A stretch of 64,000 bases of DNA from Bacteroidales bacterium (GCA_003141895.1 PLNT01000014.1:1-64000), one strand, 5' to 3'. Counted from the first letter of the stretch, positions 6,253-15,945 are shown. A program made the numbers and translations. Notes: generated from the letters alone by a model not told the origin.

Positions 6253-7140
6253 ATGAAAGTATCCGGATTTACTTTTATTCGTAATGCAATTAAATTTGAC
6301 TATCCTGTAGTTGAAGCAATTAAGTCAATTTTACCTATTTGTGATAATTTTTTTGTAGCCGTCGGCAATTCAGATGATAATACTCTTGATCTCATCCAGA
6401 ATATTGATAAACAAAAAATAAGGATCATCGAGACTGTGTGGGATGATTCATTAGAAATGAAAAAAGGTGGGAAGGTTTTTGCCTCTGAAACAGATAAAGC
6501 GTTTAAAGCTATTCCTATGGCGTCTGATTGGGCCTTCTACATTCAGGGAGATGAGGTTGTACACGAAAAATATCTTGATACTATCTATTCAGCTATGGAG
6601 CAGTGGAAAGAAGACATGAGTGTTGACGGACTTTTATTCAATTATCTGCACTTCTATGGTTCTTATGATTATATAGGTATTTCACCTAAATGGTATGGGC
6701 ATGAGATAAGGGTTATCAGAAATGACAAAGCTATTTATTCATTCAGGGATGCTCAGGGGTTTAGAAAACGTGTCGATGAAAAGTTGAATGTCAAACCGAT
6801 CGATGCATATGTTTATCATTACGGTTGGGTAAAAGAACCCGAGAAAATGATGAAAAAGGCTATTAATGCAAATTCGTTTTACCAGGAAAAGAATATCATT
6901 AAACAAGTAAAATCCAAAGAAACTAGCGGGAATATAGAGTTTGACTATTCATCAATAGATTCTTTAAGTCTCTTTACCGATACACATCCCAAAGTCATGC
7001 AGAATCGCATCCAACGGAAAAACTGGAACTTTGAACATGACATTTCTTTCAACAAGCTTTCCTTAAGATATAAAGGCAAGATCTTTATTAAGAAATATCT
7101 GGGCATCAATACTTATTACGAGAATTACCGGATTATCTGA
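6253..7140 (+). CDS. Glycosyltransferase, family-2-like
   Basis: A 295-residue cytoplasmic protein. The N-terminal part has the look of a GT-A fold: KVSGFTFIRNAIKFDYPVVE at the start, DNFFVAVGNSDDNTLDLI for the nucleotide-binding strand, and WAFYIQGDEVVHEKY in the position of the DxD region. Related Bacteroidetes proteins are annotated as glycosyltransferases. The acceptor is unknown; it would be a cell-surface glycan. It stands alone, its stop codon lying only 6 bp from the end of the convergent YhhN gene. The 290 bp upstream contain no other gene. Confidence 0.7.
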   Translation: MKVSGFTFIRNAIKFDYPVVEAIKSILPICDNFFVAVGNSDDNTLDLIQNIDKQKIRIIETVWDDSLEMKKGGKVFASETDKAFKAIPMASDWAFYIQGDEVVHEKYLDTIYSAMEQWKEDMSVDGLLFNYLHFYGSYDYIGISPKWYGHEIRVIRNDKAIYSFRDAQGFRKRVDEKLNVKPIDAYVYHYGWVKEPEKMMKKAINANSFYQEKNIIKQVKSKETSGNIEFDYSSIDSLSLFTDTHPKVMQNRIQRKNWNFEHDISFNKLSLRYKGKIFIKKYLGINTYYENYRII

Positions 7141-7146
7141 ATCACC

Positions 7147-7818
7147 TTATTTCCGGTGCTGATAAATGTACCCTGTCACAATTAAGTATTGCGCAACAAA
7201 ATAGGTTGACATTATCACTATTCCCGATGAGCCAAAATGATGACCGAACTTATCTACAGCTATGGCTGAATCAGAAATAACGAATAATATCGCACCTGTC
7301 AGTACCATATAAAATGAGACACCATTCACCTTGTCTTTCCTGTTGATAGCTCCTGTAAGCATCGAAAGTATAACTGCAGCATATAGAATTACAGGCACCC
7401 GCATTGCAGCCAGGTCTTTAAAAAGATAAGAAACAAGTGCGATTCCGTATATTAAAACAGGTAATAACAGGTAAGTCCTTTTATTCAAAATGGTATTTTT
7501 GCCCGGAGTTTTAAAAAACACTACCAGGTACATTATATGTGCAAGAAGAAAGCACACCAGACCGATGATGAAAAAATTCTCATTAGCCCTTGTAAACTCA
7601 AGTGTGATATCTCCTGCCCAGGAAAAAAGAAGTCCGGCAAGCATTAACATATGCAACCTGCTTGAGAAAGGGTTTAAGTTTACAACAAACAAAATCCCAA
7701 GAGCAGGAATAATAAGAGCTTTGGCTATAAATCCCGGGTAAAAAGATGGTTGGTCCAAAAGTATAATTGCTAAAATTCCAATAAGAAAATAGAGAAAGGA
7801 TAGGGAAGAATTTTTCAT
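7147..7818 (-). CDS. YhhN-family membrane protein (lysoplasmalogenase family)
   Basis: About 223 residues from the ATG at 7818, which starts MKNSSLSFLYFL; the frame stays open to 7866 but the extra 16 residues have no support. It consists of about eight hydrophobic segments. The YhhN hallmarks are LLFSWAGDITLEF near residue 70 and the second polar pair GAILFVISDSAIAVDKF near residue 175. Animal members (TMEM86) cleave the vinyl-ether bond of lysoplasmalogens; most bacterial members are untested. It lies in the inner membrane. It ends 6 bp from the convergent glycosyltransferase gene. Confidence 0.85.
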   Translation of the reverse strand: MKNSSLSFLYFLIGILAIILLDQPSFYPGFIAKALIIPALGILFVVNLNPFSSRLHMLMLAGLLFSWAGDITLEFTRANENFFIIGLVCFLLAHIMYLVVFFKTPGKNTILNKRTYLLLPVLIYGIALVSYLFKDLAAMRVPVILYAAVILSMLTGAINRKDKVNGVSFYMVLTGAILFVISDSAIAVDKFGHHFGSSGIVIMSTYFVAQYLIVTGYIYQHRK

Positions 7819-8002
7819 AGCTTTTTTTTGACATAAAAGACTCAAAAAACAAACACAAAGTAACACAAAGGAAATTAATAACTCAGTAACAGACTTCGTT
7901 TATGGCAGGGCATCATTATATTATTCCAAAAAAGCTCTCGTTCAACAGATTCTTATTATATTTCCGATGTAATATTGATATGACAATCTAAACCATATTA
8001 AG

Positions 8003-9475
8003 ATGAATAAATATGCTTTGTTCTCGGCAAGCCTGTTACTCCTTATTTCGTGTAGCCAACAAACACCACAGCCGGGTATTCAATCAACACCTGCAGGGAA
8101 GTTCAAAACACAAGGCAAGCATATAATCGTCTATACGACAGCTGATAGTACCAATCTGAGACTTACGGTGACTGACACACTCAATTTTAAGGAATTAATT
8201 CAGCCGGTTGAGACCCAGGTTTATGTTTTTGCCGATCCTGATAAAACTTTCCAGACATTTCTGGGAATTGGTGGAGCATTAACAGACGCTTCGGCTGAGA
8301 CATTTTTTAAAATGCCTAAGGCAAAGCAGGATGAATTATTACAGGCTTATTATGATACTCAAAAAGGTATTGGTTATACTCTTGCAAGAACAAATATGAA
8401 CAGTTGCGATTTTTCAAGTGCGAGTTACACCTATATCACAGAAGGGGACAAAGAACTTAAGTCCTTCAATATCGATCATGATATGCAGTATAAGATACCC
8501 TTTATTAAGAAAGCAATCTCAGCTGCAGGCGGAAAACTGACTTTGTTTGCCAGTCCCTGGAGCCCTCCGGCATTTATGAAAGACAATAATAATATGCTTC
8601 ATGGTGGTAAACTAAAGCCTGAATATTATCAGTCCTGGGCTGATTATTATGTGAAATTTGTAAATGCTTATGAAAAAGCCGGAATACCTGTCTGGGGTTT
8701 AACAATTCAAAATGAGCCAATGGCAATCCAGACGTGGGAATCATGTATTTATACTGCTAATGATGAACGCGATTTTCTTAAAAATTTTCTAGGGCCCACA
8801 ATTCAGAAATCGGGACTGGGAGATAAAAAAATTATTGTCTGGGATCATAACCGTGATCTTATGGTTCATAGAGCTAATGTCATTTTCAGCGATCCTGAAG
8901 CTTCAAAATATGCATGGGGAATGGGATTCCACTGGTACGAAAGCTGGACCGGAGGAGATAAAATGTTTGATAATGTAAAAATCGTTCATGAGACCTATCC
9001 GGATAAAAACCTGATGTTTACGGAAGGGTGCCCTACAAGTTTTAATGACTCAATGTATAATAGCTGGAAACTCGGTGAAGCCTATGGCCGATCAATGATC
9101 AATGATTTTAATAACGGAATTGTCGGATGGACAGACTGGAATATTTTACTTGACGAAACCGGAGGCCCTAATCATGTGGGGAACTTCTGTTTTGCTCCGG
9201 TTCATGGTGATACAAAAAAAGGACAATTGATCTATACGAATTCATATTATTACATTGGCCATATCTCAAAGTTTGTGCGTCCAGGTGCAAAACGTATAAT
9301 CAGTTCCACAAGCCGTAGTCAGTTACTTACTACAGCATTTATTAATGAAGATGGTAAAGTTGCTGTAATTGTTATGAATCAAAGCAATCTGAAAATAACC
9401 TATAATCTGTGTATAGGGCCAAATGCTGCAGAAGTAAAAATTCTGCCGCATTCAATTCAGACTCTGGTATTGTAA
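8003..9475 (+). CDS. GH30-family glycoside hydrolase, lipoprotein
   Basis: A 490-residue lipoprotein: the signal ends in LLLLISC with the lipobox Cys at 17. The rest is a GH30 (beta/alpha)8 barrel plus side beta-domain. It shows FLGIGGALTDASAE near the start, the acid/base Glu in LTIQNEP (about residue 238), WGMGFHWYE, and the nucleophile in MFTEGCP (about residue 340). GH30 includes glucosylceramidase, endo-beta-1,6-glucanase and xylanase-type activities. The overall layout is closest to the glucosylceramidase/beta-1,6-glucanase branch rather than the xylanase subfamilies, but this cannot be settled by eye. It probably works with the GH172 gene 150 bp downstream. Confidence 0.9.
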   Translation: MNKYALFSASLLLLISCSQQTPQPGIQSTPAGKFKTQGKHIIVYTTADSTNLRLTVTDTLNFKELIQPVETQVYVFADPDKTFQTFLGIGGALTDASAETFFKMPKAKQDELLQAYYDTQKGIGYTLARTNMNSCDFSSASYTYITEGDKELKSFNIDHDMQYKIPFIKKAISAAGGKLTLFASPWSPPAFMKDNNNMLHGGKLKPEYYQSWADYYVKFVNAYEKAGIPVWGLTIQNEPMAIQTWESCIYTANDERDFLKNFLGPTIQKSGLGDKKIIVWDHNRDLMVHRANVIFSDPEASKYAWGMGFHWYESWTGGDKMFDNVKIVHETYPDKNLMFTEGCPTSFNDSMYNSWKLGEAYGRSMINDFNNGIVGWTDWNILLDETGGPNHVGNFCFAPVHGDTKKGQLIYTNSYYYIGHISKFVRPGAKRIISSTSRSQLLTTAFINEDGKVAVIVMNQSNLKITYNLCIGPNAAEVKILPHSIQTLVL

Positions 9476-9586
9476 TAGTATTTATTTCTTCATTACTATC
9501 CTTAGTTTAAAACTTAAATGTGTACAAAGGGATCGTAAAACAATTCTTTAACCTGCTGTCAGATATTCGTCGATATTTTTTAATTT

Positions 9587-9594
9587 TAAGTTTG
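9587..9594 (+). promoter_or_regulatory. -7 promoter element of the GH172 gene
   Basis: TAAGTTTG fits TAnnTTTG, 29 nt upstream of the start codon. No convincing TTTG lies at -33. Confidence 0.35.
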
Positions 9595-9623
9595 ATGACA
9601 TATACAAACTTAAATTATCCGAT

Positions 9624-10811
9624 ATGAAAAGGTTAACCGCTTCAGTTTTAATTATTTTCTTACTTCATTGCATAATTTCAGCCCAGACAAAATTTAATGG
9701 GCTTGATATGAACCTTGGTAATCTTTACAGGTTGTCAGATGCAAAGACCCGTTCAATCAGTCCGGAAAATTTCTCCGGTGAAAAGGGAAAAGCAGGAATG
9801 GCGGATCCGGCTGACGCGAACAAAATCAATATGGCAAATGCATCAAATGCCGCACGAGATCTTGGTCAGGGATGGAAAATAAATCCTTTTGTAAGAATTA
9901 AACCTGGTGAAACATTCACAATGGCTGAAATTGAAGGTCCCGGTGCAATCCAACATATCTGGATGACTCCTACAGGCATATGGAGATTTTCGATTTTACG
10001 AATCTATTGGGATGATGAAACCGAGCCTTCAGTAGAATGTCCTGTCGGCGATTTTTTTGGAATGGGATGGAACCAATATTCTCCTCTTATCTCATCACCG
10101 ATATGTGTTAATCCGGGCAGCGCATTCAATTCATACTGGTCAATGCCATTTCGCAAAAAGTGCAGGATTACAATGGAAAATATAAACAATTCTGAAACAA
10201 TGACGCTGTATTACCAGATCGATTATACTCTAACCGAAGTTCCTTCAGATGCAGGATATTTTCATGCACAGTTCAGAAGGGAAAACTCTGATGAGACATC
10301 AGTATACACTATTATAGATGGAGTTAAAGGAAAAGGTCAGTATGTTGGAGTATATCTTGCCTGGGGAGTAAATAATAACAGTTGGTGGGGCGAAGGTGAA
10401 ATTAAATTATATATGGATGGGGATACTAAATTCCCGACAATATGCGGAACCGGTACGGAAGATTATTTCTGCGGTTCATATGATTTTGATACCAATAAGA
10501 AAAATCCTGAAGGAATTGAGGAATCTGCATACACCGAATTTTGTACTCCCTACTCAGGATTGGCCCAGGTTATCCGGGGTGATGGTCATTACGATGTAAT
10601 GCAACGATTTGGTCTTTACAGATGGCACATAATGGATCCAATCCGTTTTGATTCAGATCTTAAAATCACAATTCAGGATCTCGGGTGGCATAAAGGAGGA
10701 AGATACCTTCAACAAAAATCCGATATTGCCTCAACTTGTTTCTGGTACCAGACAGAACCACATGCTAAATTTCCAAAATTGCCTGATTGGCAAAAACTTG
10801 AGGTGAATTAA
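9624..10811 (+). CDS. GH172 (DUF2961) exo-furanosidase-like enzyme
   Basis: A 395-residue secreted enzyme with a signal peptide (about 1-20, ending ISAQ). It is a DUF2961 protein throughout: FTMAEIEGPGAIQHIWMTP, ECPVGDFFGMGWNQY, and TGTEDYFCGSYDF are the usual conserved blocks of this double beta-jelly-roll family, now GH172. Characterised members cleave alpha-D-fructofuranosides/difructose anhydride or alpha-D-arabinofuranosides; a pentofuranose substrate would fit the pentose theme of the window. Its stop overlaps by 3 bp the stop of the convergent HAD phosphatase. It follows the GH30 gene and could share its substrate. Confidence 0.88.
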   Translation: MKRLTASVLIIFLLHCIISAQTKFNGLDMNLGNLYRLSDAKTRSISPENFSGEKGKAGMADPADANKINMANASNAARDLGQGWKINPFVRIKPGETFTMAEIEGPGAIQHIWMTPTGIWRFSILRIYWDDETEPSVECPVGDFFGMGWNQYSPLISSPICVNPGSAFNSYWSMPFRKKCRITMENINNSETMTLYYQIDYTLTEVPSDAGYFHAQFRRENSDETSVYTIIDGVKGKGQYVGVYLAWGVNNNSWWGEGEIKLYMDGDTKFPTICGTGTEDYFCGSYDFDTNKKNPEGIEESAYTEFCTPYSGLAQVIRGDGHYDVMQRFGLYRWHIMDPIRFDSDLKITIQDLGWHKGGRYLQQKSDIASTCFWYQTEPHAKFPKLPDWQKLEVN

Positions 10812-11494
10812 TTCTCCCAGGTGAGAATTTCCCATTCTTTTTTTATTGCAGCTTTTCTGAGTCGGGCATCCGGATTAACACAAACCGGATGCCCGACCTT
10901 ATTTAGAGCAGGAAGATCAGATATTGAATCACCATAATACCACGAGTCTGAAGACGAATGGTTATGCTTTTCACAATATACCAGTAATCTTATAGCTTTT
11001 TCCTCTTCATAACAAAGGCGCCCTATGGGACGGCCCGTAAGCAATCCGTCCCTGACTTCGAGCTCCGAGCAGATTATATCATCAATGTTAAGAGATTTAG
11101 CTATTTCGACGCAGATTCCTTTAAGTGCTGAGGATAGAATTACAATCCTGGCATTTTTTGATTTATGAAATTCTATTTCGGCCAATGCGTCACGATATAC
11201 AGAGGGCAAAAGAATTTCACGGCATACCTCCAGGCAAAGATCATTCATTATATTCTCTGGCATGCCCTTGACCCATCGGACCATATTGACTACAATTCTG
11301 TACGGATCCTTAAGTTTAAATCTGAATGCAAAAGAAAGAAATATGGCGTTTACAAAATCCCAGCCGGTAAAAAGACCTTTCTTATGGCCAGCAACAACTA
11401 AAGCCCTTCCACTGATTGCTTTGGTAATTGTCTGGTCAAGGTCAAAGAAGGCAATATAGTTTTCCCGATCAGTTACGGAAGAAATGGTTTCCAT
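10808..11494 (-). CDS. HAD-IB family phosphatase (SerB/PgpC-like)
   Basis: A 228-residue cytoplasmic phosphatase of HAD subfamily IB. Motif I is FFDLDQT (Asp18, Asp20, Thr22), motif II lies in VILSSALKG, motif III contains the Lys in the EEEKAIRLL region, and motif IV is YGDSISDLP. Family members act on phosphoserine or on phosphatidylglycerophosphate-like lipids. The start overlaps the end of the diacylglycerol-kinase family gene by 26 bp, and a PlsC gene lies upstream, which makes a lipid phosphatase attractive as inference. It is convergent with GH172. Confidence 0.85.
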   Translation of the reverse strand: METISSVTDRENYIAFFDLDQTITKAISGRALVVAGHKKGLFTGWDFVNAIFLSFAFRFKLKDPYRIVVNMVRWVKGMPENIMNDLCLEVCREILLPSVYRDALAEIEFHKSKNARIVILSSALKGICVEIAKSLNIDDIICSELEVRDGLLTGRPIGRLCYEEEKAIRLLVYCEKHNHSSSDSWYYGDSISDLPALNKVGHPVCVNPDARLRKAAIKKEWEILTWEN

Positions 11495-12395
11495 CAGGAT
11501 TATAAATAATATTTAAAGCTCGCGGAAGAATTGTAACCTCAAACTTGTCGGCAAAGTTCAATTCACCGTCTAAATGAAAAGGAACAACTTCAGGAAATTC
11601 CAGATTAATTCCGGCAGTTTGGTAGTAATTTACCCGTTTATCAGTAATATGTTTCCCCTCAGGAACTTTAAGAAGGATTGAGAATCTTTCAGTCAATGAA
11701 AGTTTCTTTATCATGCAAACGTCTAATAATCCGTCATTTGCTATGGCCTTTGGGGTGAGGAAGAATCCTCCTGCAAATCTCCTTCCAATGGCAATAGTGT
11801 TGATAAAACATTCTGTTTCATGTTTGCCGGTTTCGTTATTAACGGTCATCCTTTTTTCTTTGAAAAAAAGAAGTGTCTTAACAATGTGCCATATGTATTT
11901 ATATTTACTTCCTCTTTTAACTTCTCCGGGCTCTGTATAATTTTCTGCTGCTACCTGGGCATCAAAGCCCAGTCCCATCCCATTGAGAAAGATCATTCCA
12001 TTACACGATCCCGAATCCATTCCGATGGTCTGTGAATTAAAAAAAATATCCCAATCTTTTTCAGTGAATCGGTTAGGAAAACCCAGAATCTGGATGAAAT
12101 CATTTCCTGTGCCGGCAGGAATTATCCCTGCAATGACATCCTTTTTGTTTATGAGAGGGCGGCACATTTCATTAAATGTGCCATCTCCGCCTACTGCAAT
12201 AATATTTCTGAACCCTTTTTTATAAAATTGTTCTGACAATTCAGTTGCATGTCCACTTCTTTCTGTGAATACAACTTCAGCATCTATATTATGTTTTTCG
12301 ATCATTTCCCTGAGTTTAGGGGTAATTGATTTTGCAAAACCGTTACCTGCTATCGGGTTAACAATAAAAACCCATTGCTCTTTTTCATTCTCCAT
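11469..12395 (-). CDS. Diacylglycerol/sphingosine kinase-family lipid kinase (YegS/BmrU-like)
   Basis: A 308-residue kinase. The ATP-site loop is NPIAGNG near residue 13, the key motif GGDGTFNE is near residue 64, PAGTGNDF near residue 97, and the C-terminal beta-sandwich includes GRRFAGGFFLTPKAIANDGLLD. The family phosphorylates diacylglycerol, sphingosine or undecaprenol-type lipids at the inner membrane. It forms an overlapping set with the HAD phosphatase and follows the PlsC gene on the same strand. Since a serine palmitoyltransferase is encoded nearby, a sphingoid-base substrate is possible but unproven. Confidence 0.9.
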   Translation of the reverse strand: MENEKEQWVFIVNPIAGNGFAKSITPKLREMIEKHNIDAEVVFTERSGHATELSEQFYKKGFRNIIAVGGDGTFNEMCRPLINKKDVIAGIIPAGTGNDFIQILGFPNRFTEKDWDIFFNSQTIGMDSGSCNGMIFLNGMGLGFDAQVAAENYTEPGEVKRGSKYKYIWHIVKTLLFFKEKRMTVNNETGKHETECFINTIAIGRRFAGGFFLTPKAIANDGLLDVCMIKKLSLTERFSILLKVPEGKHITDKRVNYYQTAGINLEFPEVVPFHLDGELNFADKFEVTILPRALNIIYNPDGNHFFRN

Positions 12396-12431
12396 GTCAG
12401 AATTCTCTGGTGTTTAAATTTTTTTATTTTT

Positions 12432-13142
12432 TCAATGATGTGCAGATTCAATTACAGTTTTGACCAATTCAATTATTTCACAGTCATTTTTTTCTATTAA
12501 TTCTTCCCGTTTGATAGGTTTATGTATAACGACGTCGAGTTTTGAACTAAAATTGATATAAAACCTGTTTTTTGGTTTTAATTCGTAGAAACCGTTAAGC
12601 GTTACAGGCAATATTTCGATATCTCTAGTCCTGAACAGATATATAAATCCCCTGTAAAACTGATTTATATTTCCGTTAAGAGTTCTTGTTCCTTCAGGGA
12701 AGATTGCAATAGTTTGATATCTGGAATTATTCACAAGTTGTTCTATCATCTCTTTTGTATTTGTATAGGTTGGCTCCTTAAACGGAATATAATCCGTCAT
12801 CTGTAGAATCTTACCGAACAGTGGTACTTTCAGAAGTCTTTCGTGTCCGAACCATGAAATACCCGAATAAAAAGATACTATTGCCACAATATCAAAGAGA
12901 CTGCCATGATTTGCAACAAGAATATATTTTTTTGCTTTATTAATGTTTTCTTTTCCCGATACCACAAATTTTTTCCCGAGAATAAAAAAGACTGATTTTG
13001 CCCAGAACTGTGATATTACGCGAATTGGAGCTTTTAAATGGAGTAGTGCAAAAATCAGGACAACGAATACACAAATTGCAGTATAAAAATAGAGAAAACC
13101 AAATAATAAAATAGTTAGTACTGAGTAAATTCCTGACCGCAT
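12432..13142 (-). CDS. 1-acyl-sn-glycerol-3-phosphate acyltransferase (PlsC family)
   Basis: A 236-residue membrane-associated acyltransferase. One N-terminal transmembrane segment (about 5-35) is followed by the acyltransferase motifs: block I NHGSLFD (the HxxxxD catalytic pair), block II around PLFGKILQMTDYIPF, block III FPEGTRT and block IV LPVTL. It transfers an acyl group to lysophosphatidate or a similar acceptor. It is the first gene of a three-gene minus-strand lipid set with the kinase (36 bp gap) and the HAD phosphatase. Length and motifs are normal. The exact acceptor is not shown by sequence. Confidence 0.9.
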   Translation of the reverse strand: MRSGIYSVLTILLFGFLYFYTAICVFVVLIFALLHLKAPIRVISQFWAKSVFFILGKKFVVSGKENINKAKKYILVANHGSLFDIVAIVSFYSGISWFGHERLLKVPLFGKILQMTDYIPFKEPTYTNTKEMIEQLVNNSRYQTIAIFPEGTRTLNGNINQFYRGFIYLFRTRDIEILPVTLNGFYELKPKNRFYINFSSKLDVVIHKPIKREELIEKNDCEIIELVKTVIESAHH

Positions 13143-13288
13143 TGTGATTGTTTATAATTTCCCTTCCCGAAAAATAGTTCTTTTTTTTATTTAAACGTAA
13201 CTGAAGGTGATATTAACTCTTTTTCATAATTTTATAAACATACCATTTTAATCTCTGAATTTCTTAACCTTGTTTATAATATTCCGGA

Positions 13289-15862
13289 ATGAAAAACAAA
13301 AATGGACTCACCCGGCGAAAATTTATTTCACGTTCGGCGCTCGCTGGCATTGGTACTCTAAGCACTTCAAATTTAATAAGCTCCTGCACCTCAAAGAGCA
13401 GTTTAACCGAAACTAAAAGCAAAACGGATAGCCATGAATATAATGGGTATTATTTCGGGAAAAATCTCGACCGGATTGCATTTCCGATAGGAGGGATAGG
13501 AACGGGAATGTTCTGTCTTGAAGGTACCGGAGCTATATCACATATGTCAATACGTAACCATCCCGACGTATTTAATGAGCCATGTGTATTTGCGGCATTA
13601 TCAGTTAAAGGTCTGAAGAATGGAACAAAGGTCCTTGAGGGTCAGGTGCCGGGCTGGAAAAAATTCGGACAGCCTGATTCAGCCAATGGATCCGGTGGAG
13701 CGAGTTATGGTTTTCCACGATTTATGAACTCGAAATTTATCGCAAGATTTCCGTTCGCGATTATAGATTTACAGGATGATGATATCCCTCTGGAAGTTCA
13801 GATAACTGGTTGGAGTCCTTTTATACCAACAGATGCTGACAATTCAAGTCTGCCTGTAGGAGCTTTCGAATATTCTTTCAGGAATACCGGAAATTTAAAA
13901 ATTGAAGCTCTCTTTTCATATAATGCCAGGAATTTTATGAGCCAGACAAATGGGGTCAATAAGGTAAGGGCCCTGAATGGCGGATTTATTCTTTCCGAAG
14001 AAGGTGTGAAATCCAAACCGGAAACCAAAGGGGATTTTGCATTTTTTACAGGTGAACCTGAGACGATTGTTGACCACTGCTGGTTCAGAGGCGGATGGTG
14101 GGATCCTCTCACAATCACGTGGAACACAATCCTGAAAGGAGAATCAAGAATGAAAGCTCCTGTAGAAAAGGGAGCACCGGGCGCATCATTATATATTCCT
14201 TTGAACCTGAATCCTGGAGAGAAGAGAGTTATAAAACTGCAGATGACATGGTATGTTCCAGACACAGATCTTAAATATGGACAAGATTCGAAGGAGAAGA
14301 ACTCAGAGAAATGTGATGAAGCAAATTGTTCCTGCAGAGATGCTTTTTATAAACCCTGGTATACCTCAAGATTTAAAGGGATTGAAGATGTAATAACCTA
14401 TTGGAATACAAATTATATTGGTCTTCGGGAAAAATCAGGACTATTTCGCGATTCCTTTTATAAAAGTACACTTCCCTTTGAAGTTACCGAAGCAATTGCG
14501 TCGAATCTGGCTATACTAAAATCGCCAACGGTGTTAAGACAACCTGATGGCAAACTTTGGAGCTGGGAGGGATGCGGTGATAACTCAGGTTGTTGTGCAG
14601 GATCCTGCACACACGTCTGGAATTATGCACAGGCTATACCTCACCTCTTTCCAAAACTTGAAAGGTCACTCCGTGAAACTGAGTTCTTTCCCAGCCAGGA
14701 TAAAGTGGGCCATCAGACTTTCAGATCAGCGTTGCCAATCCGGCCTGTTGCAACTACTTTTTACGCAGCCTCTGACGGTCAGCTTGGAGGTATAATGAAA
14801 ATGTACCGTGACTGGAGGATAAGCGGTGACAATGACTGGATGAAAAAAATGTTCCCGCATGTGACTGAAAGTATGGATTATTGTATCAGGACATGGGATC
14901 CACGATCAACAGGAACGCTGGAAGAACCGCATCATAATACTTACGACATTGAGTTCTGGGGACCTGACGGGATGTGTACTGGATTTTACCTGGGAGCATT
15001 AAAGGCCATAACTGAAATGGGTAAATTTCTTGCGGCTGATGTAAACAAATATCAGGCACTTTATGAGAAGGGGCGAAAAATAATTGAAACAGAATTATAT
15101 GATGGGGAATATTTTATTCAGAAAATAAAATGGCAGGGTCTGAATGCTCCCGATCCGATTACTCTGTCTACAGGTTCATGGAATAGTGATTATTCTGAAG
15201 AAGCAAAAGAATTATTGCAGAAAGAGGGACCGAAATACCAGTATGGTAAAGGCTGTCTATCAGATGGTGTTCTGGGCGCCTGGATAGCTGAGATGTGCGG
15301 AATAAATGATGTAATTGATAATTCTAAAGTTGCAAGCCATCTTAAATCAGTACATAAATATAATTTTAAACCAGATCTGACTGATCATTCAAATCCGCAA
15401 CGACCTTCCTATGCATTGGGAAATGAAGGCGGACTCCTGCTATGTACATGGCCAAAAGGAGAGATGCTTTCACTCCCATTCGTTTACAGCAATGAAGTAT
15501 GGACAGGCATTGAATACCAGGTGGCCTCACATTTAATGGTTACAGGTGAGAAGGAGAAAGCTCTTGAGATAGTCAGGGCCTGCCGCGACAGGTACGATGG
15601 TAAAACAAGAAATCCTTTTGATGAATATGAATGCGGTCACTGGTATGCCAGGGCGATGTCGAGCTATGGTATGCTGCAGGGGTTAACAGGTGTAAGGTAT
15701 GACGCTGTAACCCGTCAGATGTTTATAAATTCAAAAATTGGTAATTTCACAAGCTTCATTTCAACAGAAACAGGATTTGGAAATATTGGAATGAAAAGTG
15801 GGAAACCATTTCTCGATACCGTATATGGAGAAATATCAGTGAAGAACTTCGTTATGTTGTAA
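13289..15862 (+). CDS. GH116-family glycoside hydrolase, Tat-exported lipoprotein
   Basis: An 857-residue enzyme. The N-terminus has a twin-arginine motif (TRRKFI) followed by a hydrophobic stretch and a lipobox-like LISSC, suggesting Tat export and lipidation. The GBA2-type N-terminal beta-domain starts at LDRIAFPIGGIGTGMF and the (alpha/alpha)6 catalytic domain (DUF608) contains THVWNYAQAIPHLFP and EFWGPDGMCTGFYLGAL. GH116 includes beta-glucosidase, beta-xylosidase, N-acetylglucosaminidase and non-lysosomal glucosylceramidase. A beta-xylosidase or beta-glucosidase role fits the surroundings. It is a single gene convergent with the beta-propeller gene and followed by two strong palindromic hairpins. 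Confidence 0.9.
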   Translation: MKNKNGLTRRKFISRSALAGIGTLSTSNLISSCTSKSSLTETKSKTDSHEYNGYYFGKNLDRIAFPIGGIGTGMFCLEGTGAISHMSIRNHPDVFNEPCVFAALSVKGLKNGTKVLEGQVPGWKKFGQPDSANGSGGASYGFPRFMNSKFIARFPFAIIDLQDDDIPLEVQITGWSPFIPTDADNSSLPVGAFEYSFRNTGNLKIEALFSYNARNFMSQTNGVNKVRALNGGFILSEEGVKSKPETKGDFAFFTGEPETIVDHCWFRGGWWDPLTITWNTILKGESRMKAPVEKGAPGASLYIPLNLNPGEKRVIKLQMTWYVPDTDLKYGQDSKEKNSEKCDEANCSCRDAFYKPWYTSRFKGIEDVITYWNTNYIGLREKSGLFRDSFYKSTLPFEVTEAIASNLAILKSPTVLRQPDGKLWSWEGCGDNSGCCAGSCTHVWNYAQAIPHLFPKLERSLRETEFFPSQDKVGHQTFRSALPIRPVATTFYAASDGQLGGIMKMYRDWRISGDNDWMKKMFPHVTESMDYCIRTWDPRSTGTLEEPHHNTYDIEFWGPDGMCTGFYLGALKAITEMGKFLAADVNKYQALYEKGRKIIETELYDGEYFIQKIKWQGLNAPDPITLSTGSWNSDYSEEAKELLQKEGPKYQYGKGCLSDGVLGAWIAEMCGINDVIDNSKVASHLKSVHKYNFKPDLTDHSNPQRPSYALGNEGGLLLCTWPKGEMLSLPFVYSNEVWTGIEYQVASHLMVTGEKEKALEIVRACRDRYDGKTRNPFDEYECGHWYARAMSSYGMLQGLTGVRYDAVTRQMFINSKIGNFTSFISTETGFGNIGMKSGKPFLDTVYGEISVKNFVML

Positions 15863-15875
15863 CCTCATCCCCCAT

Positions 15876-15945
15876 CCCCTTCTCCCAGGGGAGAAGGGGT
15901 GTAGGAATCAAATTAATTAGAAAGTCCCTCCCCCTTGGGGGAGGG
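15876..15945. repeat. Two G/C-rich palindromic hairpins at a convergent gene end
   Basis: The first (15876-15899) is a perfect 11-bp stem CCCCTTCTCCC / GGGAGAAGGGG with a 2-nt loop. The second (15926-15945) is a perfect 9-bp stem CCCTCCCCC / GGGGGAGGG. They lie between convergent genes and could stop transcription from both sides. They belong to the CCCCCTTGGGGG-type repeats seen elsewhere in the window. Confidence 0.8.

Noticed and set aside
13798-14265. Long antisense ORF of 155 residues inside the GH116 gene
   Set aside because: Shadow of a strongly conserved gene on the other strand.
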